From Taiwanofungus camphoratus (Eukaryota; Basidiomycota; Agaricomycetes; Polyporales; Taiwanofungaceae): DNA of 64,000 bases. Shown here in pieces: positions 1-11,209 of the stretch. Under the pieces are notes generated by a model. That model had not been told where the DNA came from, did not search any database, and saw only the letters and a list, made by a program, of their open reading frames with translations. The DNA lies in NCBI GenBank assembly GCA_003999685.1, contig CP021228.1, positions 1,488,001 through 1,552,000 on the forward strand, read 5' to 3'. Every line of letters begins with the position of its first letter. The stretch's first letter is position 1. The position numbers and the translations under genes are program-made.

Positions 1-1197
1 GTAGGCAAAATCAGACCATATCAGCGCAGGCGCCAAAGCGAAGGACTCACGTTGTGGTTGCGGCAGAAGAGGATGAGCAGAGCGCCGACGGCGGGCGGCA
101 TGAGGAGGAGGCGGCTGTCCGCGAAGACGTCCTCCCAGAGGCGGCCGGTGCCGTCCTTGCCTGTGGGGCGGGGTGGAGCGAGCGTCAGTCGCAGCAGGGG
201 CGCGCACCGCCAACGGGCACTCACGTCTGACGGCGTCGACCTGCTGCTCGGTGCTGCCGTAGAGGGGGCTGAGGTCGAGGTAGGAGCTGGCGTCGTTGCA
301 CGTGCCGTCGCGCGGGCGCGTGTTGAAGATGCTGTGGATGACGAGGTCGGCAAAGGCGAAGAAGAGGCTCGCGAGCCCGCCTGTGGGCGCAAGGGGCGTG
401 AGAAGGCAGGCGGTCAGCGGGCAGGGGACGCGTGGGTGAGCTCACCGGGGTGCTCTGCCTCGTCCTGCCTCTTGAGGAGCACGTCAAAGACGACGGCGGG
501 GTCGGGGAGGAAGGATGTGGGGGGCAGGCGGGCGCCGGGGACGCTGCGGGCGTAGGGGGCGCCGGCCATGCCGAGGGCGGGCTGGAGGATGTTGTAGAAG
601 GAGCCGTCTGGGGTGCGGAAGGGGTATGGGACGGGGGCGGGAGAGGGCGGGGGCGGGGGCAGGAGGGCGAGGAAGCTGGCGGGCGGGTGGGGGAGGTCCT
701 TGTAGACTGTGCGCGCGCGGGGTCGGGGCGTTAGAGCGAGGGGCGGAGGGAGGAGGGGACTCACGGACGTCGATGACGACCTGCTGGAGGGAGTGGGAGA
801 ACTTGCTGTCGGTGGGGAGGCGGGCCATGAGGGTGAGGAGCTTTTCGAGCTGGGGGCCGGTGAGCAGAGAGTGGATGAGGGCGCGATCGGAGGACTCACG
901 AGGAACAAGCGGTCGTCGATGCCGGGGCCGTTGAGGCCCTTGGCGGCATTCACGAACGCGGGCTGGACGGGGATGAGCACACGAAACCGGGATGCACGGA
1001 GTACGTACGAGATCGTCGAGGGTAAAGGCGGGGCCGTTGTGGATCTCCTGCGCGAGGTCAGCAATGTCGGCGGCGAGGATGGAGACTCTGGGATGCGCGC
1101 CGCCAGTGGCGAGGGGAGCGGCGCTGGTGGCGAGGGCCTGGACATCGTGCTGGATGGAGGCGAGCTTGCGGTCGATGGAACCGATGGCGGCAGACAT
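1..1197 (-). CDS. Psi-producing oxygenase / linoleate dioxygenase-diol synthase (Ppo/LDS family), 5' part of gene
   Basis: This is a host gene whose 3' part lies beyond the left edge. I read six exons on the minus strand: 1009-1197, 900-962, 765-849, 446-706, 225-380 and 51-160. They are separated by GT-AG introns of about 46-64 nt; the sixth intron runs off the window. The visible 288 residues match the N-terminal heme-peroxidase (dioxygenase) domain. They show a GIDDR segment near residue 80, APYARS near 165, LVIHSIFNT with the candidate distal heme histidine near residue 215, YLDLSPLYG near 233-241, and RLLLMPP...RNHN at the end. In Aspergillus PpoA the equivalent histidine is around residue 202, so the placing fits. 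The catalytic Tyr / proximal His region and the C-terminal P450-like half of this roughly 1,050-residue family would lie outside. Known family role: oxygenation of linoleic/oleic acid to hydroxylated oxylipins (psi factors) that affect sporulation. The ATG at 1197 gives the usual start. An upstream ATG near 1230 is out of frame. Confidence 0.85.
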
Positions 1198-1241
1198 GGC
1201 AGCGCGCGGGGATGGCTTGTCGCGGGAGACATCGATGGCTG

Positions 1242-1248
1242 TATATAA
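1242..1248 (-). promoter_or_regulatory. TATA-like box upstream of the oxygenase gene
   Basis: On the minus strand TTATATA lies about 45 bp upstream of the ATG at 1197. Spacing would allow a very short 5' leader. The motif is seen; its use as the core promoter is inference. Confidence 0.35.
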
Positions 1249-2230
1249 GCCAGGACGGCCAGTGCACCGGACGTGATCGTGCGCCGGAGAGCTGCAACCA
1301 GTGCACGTCCGTCATCGCTGATCGTGATCACCAGATCCGATCGCGCGGCGCGAATCGGCACACAGCGCCCATTGACAGTTTCCCGCTCTAGATCCACAGC
1401 CCAACCCCATCCGCACACAGTGCGACGCCGATCTGCCATCCATGGCACTCCCCGCCCCTCCCACATCCTGCCAGGAAGGCCATCTTCTCGTGCCCCGGCT
1501 TAATAAAACCCTCCCGCTAGAAGCCCCGTCGACCACACTTCGCCTTCTGCCTTCCCTGCGAGAACACACTCAGTGAGCAGGTGCTACAGCCTCCGACCAG
1601 TGCCTGACGCTCAGCGCGTGCTCAACAGGCGAGAACACAGCCCCCAGCGTTAGCCCTCTTCGCGCACCTCGAGGCGCCAGCGCTCGCAGACAGCGATACA
1701 CGGAGCGCCGGCGCTGCTATCTGCCTCCGAGCCCAGTCGTATCCTGCACTCAGCACCCAAAGCGTATCTCGCGTCTAACGGCCACCTCGACCCCGTCAGC
1801 GACATGACAGCCCTCCACAGCCATCGGCCCCCGCATGCCCGTCTACAGGACCATGGCAAGTCTCCCTCATCGTGCATTGATCAAGCTTCAATCTCGATCA
1901 CCTCCGCCATCATGCCATCACTGCATCCCCGCACAGCTATATCCCTGCACCGCTTCCGCGCCAAGCTCAGCGCCCAACGCTCATCAGCCACTACGCAACA
2001 CTCGACACTCAATCCAAGCCCATTCACACCCTTAATCACAAGTACCATTACACCTGCACCCGCGCCCAGTGCAGATAGGCCAAGCATACCACATACAAGG
2101 CACGACATGCAGCGCGCCGCTGCGTAGCGCGTACCCTATCCTATACACCGCCCGTCGCGTCTCGACCGCCCGCCCGCGGCCATCCCCCAGCCCGTCCATC
2201 CACCTAGAGCCGTCGCTGCGCTCGCCGCGC
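1249..2230. other. Host intergenic region upstream of the oxygenase gene
   Basis: About 1 kb of GC-moderate, C-rich host DNA. Open frames here lack recognisable domains and intron signals. It separates the oxygenase 5' end from the 3' end of the small minus-strand gene fragment at 2231, so it probably holds the oxygenase promoter and the terminator of that neighbour. I see no repeat family in it. Confidence 0.4.
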
Positions 2231-2590
2231 CTACATGACCACGCAGCACGGGTTTTGCTGTGCACAAACGCGCGCCAGCTTTTGCAGGTGCGCGCTGATC
2301 TCCGGGAAGTCGGCCAGCGGTGGCGTGGCAGGCGACGTCGTCTCGTCGAGAAGCTTTGTGAACAGCGAAAACGCGGGACGCACGGGCGCTGCTCCTGATC
2401 GCCGCTGCAGGCGCGCGACAATCACAAACCCAGACCCTAATCGCCACCCAAAACAAAATCGCACCCACGCGGCAGTCTTGTACCCGAGCTAGGATGGCAC
2501 ACTGCGCGCGCACTCACTGGCGAGCTGCACCGCACCGCGCGCTTCCAGATGTGCGCCCATCAGGAACAGTGGAAATCGCTGATCACCTGA
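2231..2590 (-). CDS. Unidentified host gene, C-terminal exons, ending in a CAAX-like motif
   Basis: I do not recognise this gene. A minus-strand frame stops at 2231 and ends in CCVVM, a C-terminal CAAX-type farnesylation pattern (Cys-Val-Val-Met). A good intron (GTGAGTG donor at 2517, AG acceptor at 2395, 123 nt) joins in phase to an upstream exon reading QRFPLFLMGAHLEARGAVQLA-like residues between about 2518 and 2590. The acceptor choice is not certain, because another AG lies 10 nt upstream. The codons stay GC-rich up to about 2590 and the AT-rich repeat block starts there, so the 5' part of the gene is missing or displaced. It could be a prenylated small signalling protein, but the evidence is only the C-terminus. 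Confidence 0.35.
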
Positions 2591-3531
2591 CCGTATGAAG
2601 CCTTTGTGTGACGGTTTAGAGTCTGTTCCTCTCTATATTATTTACCTGTGCCACTCTCAAAAATGTTTGTCATGTCTCGAGGACTCATTCCGAGTCATAG
2701 CATAGTAAATTTTCACCTAGTCTACAGTATATAAAGAGGCCATCTGTAGCTCCCAATTCTCTAGCTTACAAGTCATCAGCAAAACTCAATTTAACTTAGT
2801 TGCCTTGAATTGTCTAAATTACAGATAAGACTGTTAATGCAAAGTTTAAAATGATCTTATTTTTGATCTTATTTTGTCTTAGATGTCTTGTGTGTCAAGG
2901 TAAATTTGAGGTTTTCTGGAAATGAAAATCAAATACCAGTCTTATAAACTGTCTGGCCTGTTGTTGCTACTCCTTGTATGCACCATTGATTGTTAAGCTG
3001 AGTATTGTGAGCATCATATATTTTTAACAGCCTAGACTACACTTTTCAAATCCTACTGTGTTTGCCTTGCTTTGTCTGGCTACTCTCAAGTCTGATCAAC
3101 TTGAGCTCTGACTTGACAACATTTCAAAATATATTACAAAAACTATTTTGACAATTCTCAAGATATGTCTCATATTCTAGCACCCACCTGATACAACATT
3201 GCTTGCTCTTTGCAATGTTGAGCCCTTGAATATCCAGTGAGTTTGACCTCTTTGAATCTGAAAATGTTGATGCTTCACTTTTCAGCAAAGCTGACAATGT
3301 TGTGAGTGAATGTTGATGGATCTTGTTATCAGAGTGCACCCTTAGAATGCTACAGGTGGGTGTGATATGTGGTGAGGATGACAAGCAGAAATGGTGGTGA
3401 CAATGAGTCACAATTCTTTTATGCTTTCAACTACAAGCCCTGTGTAGTCTCAATAGGCTTACAGGCTTCTTGTATATGTGAAAGAGTGAGTAAAGTAAGG
3501 TATGTTCCTGGTACTAGAGTCATAGTACAGA
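2591..3531. other. AT-rich decayed repeat DNA, left edge of the transposon block
   Basis: The base composition changes abruptly from GC-rich host DNA. The last part (about 3370-3531) resembles 37590-37736, which also precedes an LTR-G, and continues across the LTR-G insertion into 5453-5738. I therefore treat it as part of the Y (G3-type) LTR. The rest (2591-3370) I cannot assign. No coding region is supported. Confidence 0.4.
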
Positions 3532-4178
3532 TGATACAAGCTGATATCAAGGACTGCATTCTCTCAAACATGAGGGCCTGATCACAATAGAAGGTGGTGA
3601 GGACTTACAGACGATATAGTCTGAGTGTCATCAAATCAATAAACATTGAGTGAGTACTCTCAGGTACGAGTGAGAGGTTGCAAGATATGAGTATAGGATT
3701 ACAATGTCCTAGTAATCAGATTGAACTTAAGGTCTGACCTACAAAGTACAGACCCTTATATATGTATTCTACTCTGTGCACAATGATACAGACTACAACA
3801 CTCCAACCCTTACTGAATACAATCTATAGAAGCTAGAAAGCTGTAGAACTGTGTGTGTGTAAGGAGGAGAGTCAGCAGCAAGGGTTCCTGACTCAAATTG
3901 GTCAAGAGATGTTTATGAAGGTCTTTGATGATCTACGATATGTATCATGACTGCTTGATGTAGCTTCAATGTGCTATTATATGATATTATACTAGGAGAG
4001 GAATAGAATGTGAGGACTTATCTAAGATGCAATCCTTCAACTACTGTAGAAGGTGGGTTGGGTTAGAGACATTGATAAGACTGGGGAGTTCAAAGCCTTA
4101 AGTGGTTTGTACCCAGGGGGAGTTTGAAGCCTTCAGTGGTTTGTACCCACATCCATCTAACAAGTGTTAGATTTGACC

Positions 4179-4252
4179 GACACTATAGCTTAATGGTCTA
4201 AAGCATCAGAAGGCCAGTTGAGAGAATGCAGGTTTAAATCCTGCTAGTGTTG
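4179..4252 (+). pseudogene. tRNA-like sequence (decayed tRNA gene or tRNA-derived SINE head)
   Basis: It can be folded into much of a tRNA cloverleaf. There is a 7-bp acceptor stem (GACACTA with TAGTGTT, one G-U), a 4-bp D stem (GCTT/AAGC) and a 5-bp T stem GCAGG/CCTGC with loop TTTAAAT. Internal promoter boxes resemble A (TAGCTTAATGG) and B (GGTTTAAATCC), and a TTTT run follows at 4256-4259. The anticodon arm does not form a normal 5-bp stem with a 7-nt loop, and the expected U33 is absent, so I cannot assign an amino acid and regard it as non-functional. It lies in an insert unique to this LTR-A copy. Confidence 0.55.
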
Positions 4253-4299
4253 CCCTTTTCTTGGTTCAGCCATTGTCTGTGCTCATCAACGTGATACTA

Positions 4300-4560
4300 G
4301 TGCAACCCTTTAATACAACTCAAAGGCAAACATGAGACTGAGGTACTAAATGCAACTTTTCGACAGAAGTCGAAGATGGATGAATGCAATCCTTTGACTT
4401 TAAGTCAAAGGTGGACTGTAATGCAACTCTTTGACTTTGAGTCAAAGGTGGACTGTAATGCAATCCTTTGACATGATGTTGAAGATGGACTAGACACAAC
4501 CCTTTCAGAAACTGTAGAAGGCAGATGAAAGATGCAACTCTTCAAATGTAATCAAAAATA
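4300..4560. repeat. Tandem hairpin units inside LTR-A
   Basis: Units of roughly 30-45 bp each carry a short inverted repeat, for example CTTTGAC...GTCAAAG, preceded by a GCAA-rich spacer. The CpG-rich copies at 55600-55820 and 61200-61400 show the same units as CTTCGA...TCGAAG. The number of units differs between LTR-A copies. Confidence 0.6.
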
Positions 4561-5452
4561 GAAAGACATAGTAGAGACGCAGTAGAAGGCTAAATCAAAG
4601 ATGCTCTTCTTAAGCTTTGCAGTAAGGGAGAAAACTTCTTTGTTGTTTTGAGACATCATACATCACGTTTATACTACTGTGCTACAATATATGATGTATT
4701 GGAAATGGCATAGTACAAGTGGCATCTTAACTACTTGTGTACTAGGAACTATGAAGTGGCTTATAGAGATGGTGGCTACTGTACTGATGTCATTGGAGCC
4801 ACTGGGACAAAGAAACATACTTGAGATAGATTAAGACAAAACCTATGGCCATAGCACTATCAAGTGTATTAAGTGGCAAGTTGAAGTAGATCAAGTGATA
4901 TCAGAGTGGTGAGACTGGTCATGTATGAGGACTTTAAGTGGCACTGTGTGTGGTGTCTTGTGTGCAGAGGAAACAGTGCATCAGAACATTGGACCAGAAC
5001 TGGTGGAGTGACTTGTGACATAATTTGAAGCTATTGGAGAGTTTTGCAGTGGCTTTTTGGGCTGTATCAGATACATCGAGTGGTGTCGAAGATATGACTA
5101 AGGTCCTGGGGTCAAGTGAGGGTCCTCCATGGGGTCTAGAAGGGCCTGACATCTATCAACGGACCAAGACATGTGATCTAAAAAGTGCAGTGAGTAAGCA
5201 AAGGTAAGGGCATATAAGTTATCAGGCTATATTAGCAATATGTATGTGTAAGACAGAATGTGAGAGCAGGGCCTGATATAAGTCAGAGTCCATGAGTAAG
5301 CAGAGTCTGTCCAGGGCCTGTACAGTAAGCAGCTATGAGTCAATGGGCTGCACAAGAAGTGGGATCTACCTGAGGCCTGTCTGATAAGCGAAAGGTCACA
5401 GAGCCAATCTGAGGCCCGATCAATAAAATATGAGAGAAAAGAAATTGTATCA

Positions 5453-6115
5453 ACAGGGGTTACAAACAAAAAGAACAAAGCTAAGGACTCCTCTTAGCGA
5501 GAGGGTCCTAACATATATACTGTTGCTGCCAACCTCTAGGACACTGCTAGGTCATCCTCCTGAAATAGTGTAAGACTAATGCAGCCCAAGTGCATAACTA
5601 CTATGGCATAAGTGGAGATGGTTGATCCATCAGTCAGTCAGGGTGAGTAAGCCAGAAAGTGGAGCTGCACATCCATGATGTAAGAATTTAAAAAAAATGA
5701 CTAAGTTCATACTCCTGTCAGCTGATAACATTACCCTGTTCTCCTCTCAGATATCACCCCAACATCTATCTCTTGAGTTCAATGGTGCTCCCAGCAGATG
5801 AGATGTCTTCATTGAGTTTGGATCAAGCAGCCCTCATCTTGGGGTATTGATCAGTGTTGTGGTCATTAGCATAACAATCAAGACACCAAGAAGAAACAAA
5901 GGCCTCGACTGCAGACTCACCCAGGACGGGTCAGTGAAGACATTCAGTGAAGGCATGATCGATCCCCATGCAAAAGTTGCAGACACCACTTCAATAGATC
6001 TGTAGGTGACACTTGAGGTGGAGACAGATGGTCCACTCATTTTACATGGTGAGAGTGAGGCATATGACAATGAAAAAAGGAGAAAGGAGCAGTTCGAGGG
6101 TGATGATAATGTCAG
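5453..6115. mobile_element. Y-type LTR end and adjoining internal fragment of a G3-like Ty3 element
   Basis: The stretch 5453-5738 continues the Y sequence across the solo LTR-G and ends in TAACA followed by TTACCC, like the LTR/polypurine junctions of G2 and G3. It resembles 29952-30159 and, in reverse, the region around 25690-26130. The stretch 5739-6115 should then be internal sequence of a minus-strand element, but I see no recognisable domain in it. It is cut at 6116 by the G1b 5' LTR. Confidence 0.4.
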
Positions 6116-6596
6116 TGATACAATTTCTTTTCTCTCATATCTTATCGGTCAGACCTCGAATCAGTCCTGTGACCTTTCACTTATTGGTTGGGCCTCAGGT
6201 AGGTTCACCTTCTTTATGCAGTCCATTGACTCATGGCTGCTTACTGTATGGGCCCTGAACAGGCCCCACTTACTTATGGACACTGGCTCGTATCAGGTCC
6301 CACTCACACATTCTGTTCTATGCATACATATTATTAATACAGCCTGATAACTCATATTGCCTTACTTATGCTTACTTATGCTGCTTTCTAGATCATATGC
6401 CATGGCCTGTGCACAGAGTAGAATACATATATAAGACCCTGTACTTTGTAGGTCAGACCTTAAGTTTGATCTGGTTACCAGGATTCTAGCAATCTAATAC
6501 TTGTATCTTGTGACCTCTCGCTTTGTACCTGAGGTACTCGCTCGACGTCTATCAAGTTCACACTTTATGGACAATGTATCATCCTTAAGTCCTTGC

Positions 6597-7121
6597 TGAT
6601 ACAAGCTGGTATCAATGTCCATGAAGCCTCAAATGTGAGGGCCTGACTATGATTATGATAGCAAGGACTTAAGGATGATCTGTTGTCTATGAAGCCTGAA
6701 GTCGATAGATATCGAGCGAGTACTCAGGTATGAAGTGAGAGGTGGCAAGATACAAGTATAGGATTGCTAGTGAATGCTAGCTATCTAGTAATCAGATCGA
6801 ACTTAAGGTCTGACCTACAAAGTACAGGGCCTTATATATGTATTCTACTAAGCAGCATGAGTAAGCATAAGTAAGGCAATATAAGTCATCGGGCCATATT
6901 AGCAATCAGTATACGTAAGACAGAATATGTGAGCAGGGCCTGATATGAGTCAGTGTCCATGAATAAGTGGGGCCCATCCAGGGCCTGTACAGTAAGCAGT
7001 CATGAGTTAATGGACTGCATGAAGAAGCTGGGTCTACCTGAGGCCCATCCTAGAAGCAAAAGGGTCATGGGACTGATCTGAGGTCCGGCTGATATGATAT
7101 GAGAGAAAAGAAATTGTATCA
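6597..7121 (-). repeat. 3' LTR of G1 copy 1a
   Basis: Minus-sense LTR-G, TGATACAA...TTGTATCA, 525 bp. It stands tail to tail with the 5' LTR part of copy 1b (6116-6596), creating a long imperfect inverted repeat centred near 6597. Confidence 0.8.
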
Positions 7122-7669
7122 TTACCCCCCTACTTATAGTTGAACACATGGTCAACCTTCTAAACTCTATAGGTAATGCATCAAACTTGAATTGAACTTT
7201 TGAGTGAGCTTGAACTTGAAAACCTCTAGAAGCAAAAAGGTGGATGTTTCACCATGATCATAGGGGATGACCCCTCAAACCATGAGGATGTTTCACCTCG
7301 AACAATAGAGGATGACCCCTTAAACTGTGAGGATCCTTTCATCTCAAACTTGATGAGTGTTTCATCACGCACCTTGCAGTTTTACAATGTGCCGATTGTT
7401 CTTTCACAGTTTAACAACATGCAGGAACCATCCTGAATGATACGACAGTTCCAGGTTGTTGGCAAATACATAATGAATGACAGTGCATTTGTGTGTAAGA
7501 TGACTGAGTGATGGGTGACTACAATGGAGACATTTGTAGTCAGGGCATGTCCAATGAGCGTGACGAGTGCTATCACAGAGATGGACCGTAGCGAGCGAAC
7601 AATGATAAAGGATGACTGTTTGACTGAGACATGCGAGTGGTGAGTAGGGTGAAAATGTGATTGTTCTAC
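7122..7669 (-). pseudogene. 3' untranslated region and decayed 3' zinc-knuckle ORF of G1 copy 1a
   Basis: Between the chromodomain end and the polypurine tract this stretch is the decayed equivalent of 63486-64000 in copy 1c. The part at about 7370-7640 corresponds to the 1c ORF with CCHC knuckles. The rest contains degenerate repeats rich in ATGATCCCTC-like blocks and no gene. Confidence 0.5.
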
Positions 7670-10600
7670 TCAGCTCAGATTCTTGTGCTGTTTATATGCG
7701 TTCAGCAGCTCATCCACAGTACTGGCTAAGTTTTTTTCCGATTTCCATGAATTGTTGACTGATGAATAACCCTTCCACCTGACCCTGTATTTGTGGCAAT
7801 TTCTCCAGTGATTCTCACGATGTCCAACCAGAGCTTCAACTTTGTAGTTATCTTCACTGCTGATAATCTTCAGTGGTGGTTCTGTGTAGTTGGGATCATG
7901 TGTGTCCGTCTCAGTGTATGACGAGAGAAGTGCAGTGTGAAAAATGGGGTGCACTTGTTATGTCATTGGGAGTTTCAGTTTGTAAGACACTGGTCCTAGA
8001 ATGTCCATGATTTCAAAGGATCCCTCGTGCTTGGGAGCCAATTTCCTTGTCAGATATGGCAGCTTTAAATTTTATGAGCTCAGCCATACCTTCTGACCTT
8101 TACAGAAACCCGTTCCTTTGGGTTTCACACATTTTGCTAGCACCACCTGCACTAGTTTCATAGCTGAATGTGCATCTTCCAGAATCTTCTGCAAGTTTCG
8201 CAGTTGATAGGCTGCGCTGGGGGTGTCTAATTCTGGATGCATGACGGGAATCCCTTGAGGTCTATAGCCCCTCATGACCTTGAAGGATGACACCTTGATC
8301 GTAAAGTGCTCACGTGAATTGTGAGCAAATTGTGCTGAGCCCAACAGTGATGACCAGTTGTCCAGATTGTTGCTTGTGAAATATTGCAGGTAAATTTCGA
8401 GTTTCTGGTTGACTCATTCTGTTTCTCCATCTGTTTGAGGGTGGAACACTGTGCTCATTGCCAACTTGATGCCTGTCATTCGACAAAGCTCCTGAAATAC
8501 CTTTGATGTGAATTGCAGTCCACAATCACTAATGATCTTGTCTGGAAGGCCAAACCACTTGTAAACCTCACAATATAATGCCTTGGCTGTCCCTGATGTG
8601 TCAATCATTTTGTTGCATGGAATGAAAACTACCCCCTTCGTAAGATCATGGTCCACAATGACCAAAATCGAGTTGTAGCCCTCCGAGATTGACAAATCTG
8701 TGATGAAATTGCAGCAGAATGTGCTGAATGGGGTAGTGTGCTGCACAGATTTTATTGAGAGTAGGGCTGGTTGGGTGGGGTGTGTGTTAACCTTCATTTG
8801 CTGGCAAGTGCTGCAACCTTTGACATATCATGTGATGAAGTCAGCCATTTTAGGCCACCGGTAGTCTCATCGAAGTGATGTGAGGATTTTCTAGATTCCA
8901 GAATGACCAGCAAAGGGGAGGTTGTGATAATTTGAGACCATCTGCTGTTGCAGATCCTCGTCCATGGGGATATACACTCTACTATTGTAGAGGAGGTCAC
9001 CATCTTGAATTGTCCAGTGTTTGTTAAGGCCTTCCTGTGCATTGTGCATGCCTTCAGTGTACAGCGAGTCATTAATGCATGCTTTCATAATGGAAGCCCA
9101 GAGGTTCATGTTGATTGCCACTGCCCAGACCTTATCTGGTAGTATGGTCACATCCTGGTTGTCAGATGAACCATCATCATGATCGGGGCATCTGGAGAGG
9201 GTGTCACTTTGCACCACTTGCATGCCAGGTATGTGAACCAACCGATAATTGAATTTGGACAGACAAAGAGCCCATTGTGCCTGTCTGCAATTGAGGTTTC
9301 TTGCCATTTTCCAGTATGTCAGGTTCTTGTGATTGCTATAGATCGTGACTGGGTACAGGCTACTGATGAGAAGGTGACTCCATTCATTGAGTCCTCACAT
9401 GATGCCCATGAGTTCCTGGTCATAGACATTGTAGTTCTGTTCAGCAGGTGTCATGCTTTGGGAGATATAACTGCATAGATGCCAATCACCATTGTTGTCC
9501 TTCTGCTGGAGGACAGCACCCGTGGTGAACTTTGAAGCATCTGTTTCCAGCATGAACAGTTTTTCTGGGTCAAGCATCTGCAAAATGGGTTGTTTCAGGA
9601 AAGCTTTCTTCAAAGCCTCAAAAGCTTCCTGTTGTTCATTGTCCCAGTGCCATTTGATGTCTTTTCATGTAAGTGAGACCAGAGGTTGAGCCAGATGTGA
9701 GAATCTATGTATGAACCGGCAATAAAAGTTCTCAAATCCGATGAATGATTGTACTTCTCTGAGGTTTTTAGATACTGGCCAGTCCTTGATGCTGGCTACC
9801 TTGACGGAGTCCATGGCGAGCTGTCCAGGTCTGATGATCATGCCCAAGAATTTGACTTCTTGTATGTCAAATTTGCACTTTTCCAGTTTGAGATAGAGGT
9901 CGTTATCTCAAAGCTGTTCAATGACGTGTTGTGTCCACTTCTTGTGCTCCTCCAGATCCGTGGAGTAGATAAGAATGTCATCCATATAGATCACTAACCA
10001 TCCTTCCTTGAGCATGTCCACAAAGACCATGTTCATCATCTGTTGGAACGTTGCCAGTGAGTTGCACATCCTGAAAAACATCACCAGAGGTTCATAGAAT
10101 GAGGGAGGTCTTTCTCCCACTGCTGGAACGCTGAAAGCCACCTTCCATTCATCACCTTCTTTAATGCGAAGGTTGTTGTATCCTTGACAAAGGTCCATCT
10201 TTGTGAAAATTGTGGCATTGTTGAGGCGTTTTAGGAGTTCAGTGATGAGAGAGAGGGGGTATTTGTCCTTGATTGTGCCCTCATTGAGTTCCCTGTAGTC
10301 CTGACATGGTCAGTATCTGCCATTCTTCTTATCTACAAAGAAGAACGGACTGGCTAGCAGGGATTTGGACGATTGGATATACCCTTTTTCCAAGTTTTCC
10401 TCGAGGAACTTGTCCAGCTCAGCTTGCTGGTCACAATTGAGGGAGTATGTCGTCTGCTTAAAATCCTTGAAATCTGGCTTGAGATTGATCTTGTGATTGT
10501 ACTCTGAGTGTTAGGGAAGTCATGCTGCTTTGACTTTGTTGAACACCAAGAGAAGGTCGTGAAGGTACTCGGGAACGAGTTTTGTAATGGGCTTTTCCTC

Positions 10601-11209
10601 CTTCTTGGCTTGTTCTTTGATCACAAGGTTCCATTGACATAGTGAGTCAACCAATGTCATATTGGACCTGTCAGATAAGACAGTTGTTCAAGCGATCATA
10701 GGCTCCATTGAGGGGGGACTCTATTTCCTTGAGAGGCACATCTCTGTATGCTAGATGTGAGTCCCTTTCATATGTTGTGATCCAATCATCTCCCTCGATG
10801 AACGCTATAACCAGTTCATCATCACTGATTGTCTCCATCGCTTGATCTAAAGTGATACCATTGACCAATTCTTCTACTGGGGATGTGACTGGTAAGTCAT
10901 GACATGCTGTCTGCCTAGGCATGTCTGTCATCAGTAAGACAGAAAACATGGTGTTGATCACCTCAAAGTCTCCCTCATCTTCTACCTCTTCAACGATGGG
11001 CTGCCATTGTTGCCTTGAGCATTTATCTTGTTCAGCGAGGAACGCAGCCACTTATGGACATGGGGGTGATGACCAGTCCATCTCACAATCCAGCACAGGA
11101 TCCAGGGTGTCTTCCTTTTCCTGTGTAGCAAGTTTTTTCAGCTCTAGTCATGTGACTCTTTGCATGATGATCCCCTTCTTTCACTCTCGAGATTCTTCCA
11201 GGGTCACGC
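7670..11209 (-). pseudogene. G1 copy 1a pol region: protease end, RT, RNase H, integrase, chromodomain
   Basis: Minus-strand fossil of a Ty3/gypsy pol. Recognisable parts from right to left are RT (about 9650-10500, with the YMDDILIYS box near 9970), RNase H (about 9300-9640, LETDASKFTTGAV), integrase (HHCC and DDE core, about 8070-9290, with FHPQTDGETE near 8420) and a C-terminal chromodomain at 7670-7900 (YKVEALVGH...YRVRWKGYS). Broken many times. Best compared with copy 1c on the plus strand. Confidence 0.85.

Larger units (their letters stand above)
3784..5158 (-). mobile_element. Solo LTR-A (family B Ty3/gypsy) nested in LTR-G
   Basis: It reads TGATACAGACTACAACACTCC-like at its left and CTATCA at its right on the plus strand, the same ends as the two LTRs of element B. 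Flanks ACAA/ACGG suggest a degenerate 4-bp target duplication. At 1,375 bp it is longer than the other LTR-A copies because it has a roughly 220-bp insert (about 4071-4290) holding a tRNA-like sequence, and extra units of a hairpin array at about 4300-4560. It is CpG-poor throughout. Confidence 0.75.
3532..5452 (-). mobile_element. Solo LTR-G (G1 family), itself split by an LTR-A
   Basis: The ends are TGATACAA and TTGTATCA, an 8-bp inverted terminal repeat typical of all LTR-G copies in the window. Flanks are ACAGA on the left and ACAGG on the right, a near-perfect 5-bp target duplication. No internal G1 sequence is attached, so it is a solo LTR. A solo LTR-A (3784-5158) lies inside it. CpG-poor compared with the G1c LTR at 56600-57070, suggesting an old insertion. 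Confidence 0.75.

Noticed and set aside
414-1466. A 350-residue minus-strand open frame across the oxygenase gene
   Set aside because: It is a frame opened by high GC content. The exon-by-exon reading with GT-AG introns gives the oxygenase motifs, whereas this frame gives Pro/Ser-rich sequence with no domain.
1804-2127. Plus-strand ORF of 107 residues in the host intergenic region
   Set aside because: Composition is that of random C-rich DNA (Ser/Pro/His); no domain, no intron signals, and it overlaps the likely promoter region.
4179-4252. A functional tRNA gene
   Set aside because: The anticodon stem-loop is abnormal and lacks U33, and the sequence sits in a decayed LTR.
5834-6070. Minus-strand ORF between the Y fragment and the G1b LTR
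   Set aside because: No recognisable domain or knuckle, and it lies in decayed CpG-poor repeat DNA; position alone is not enough to call a 3' ORF.
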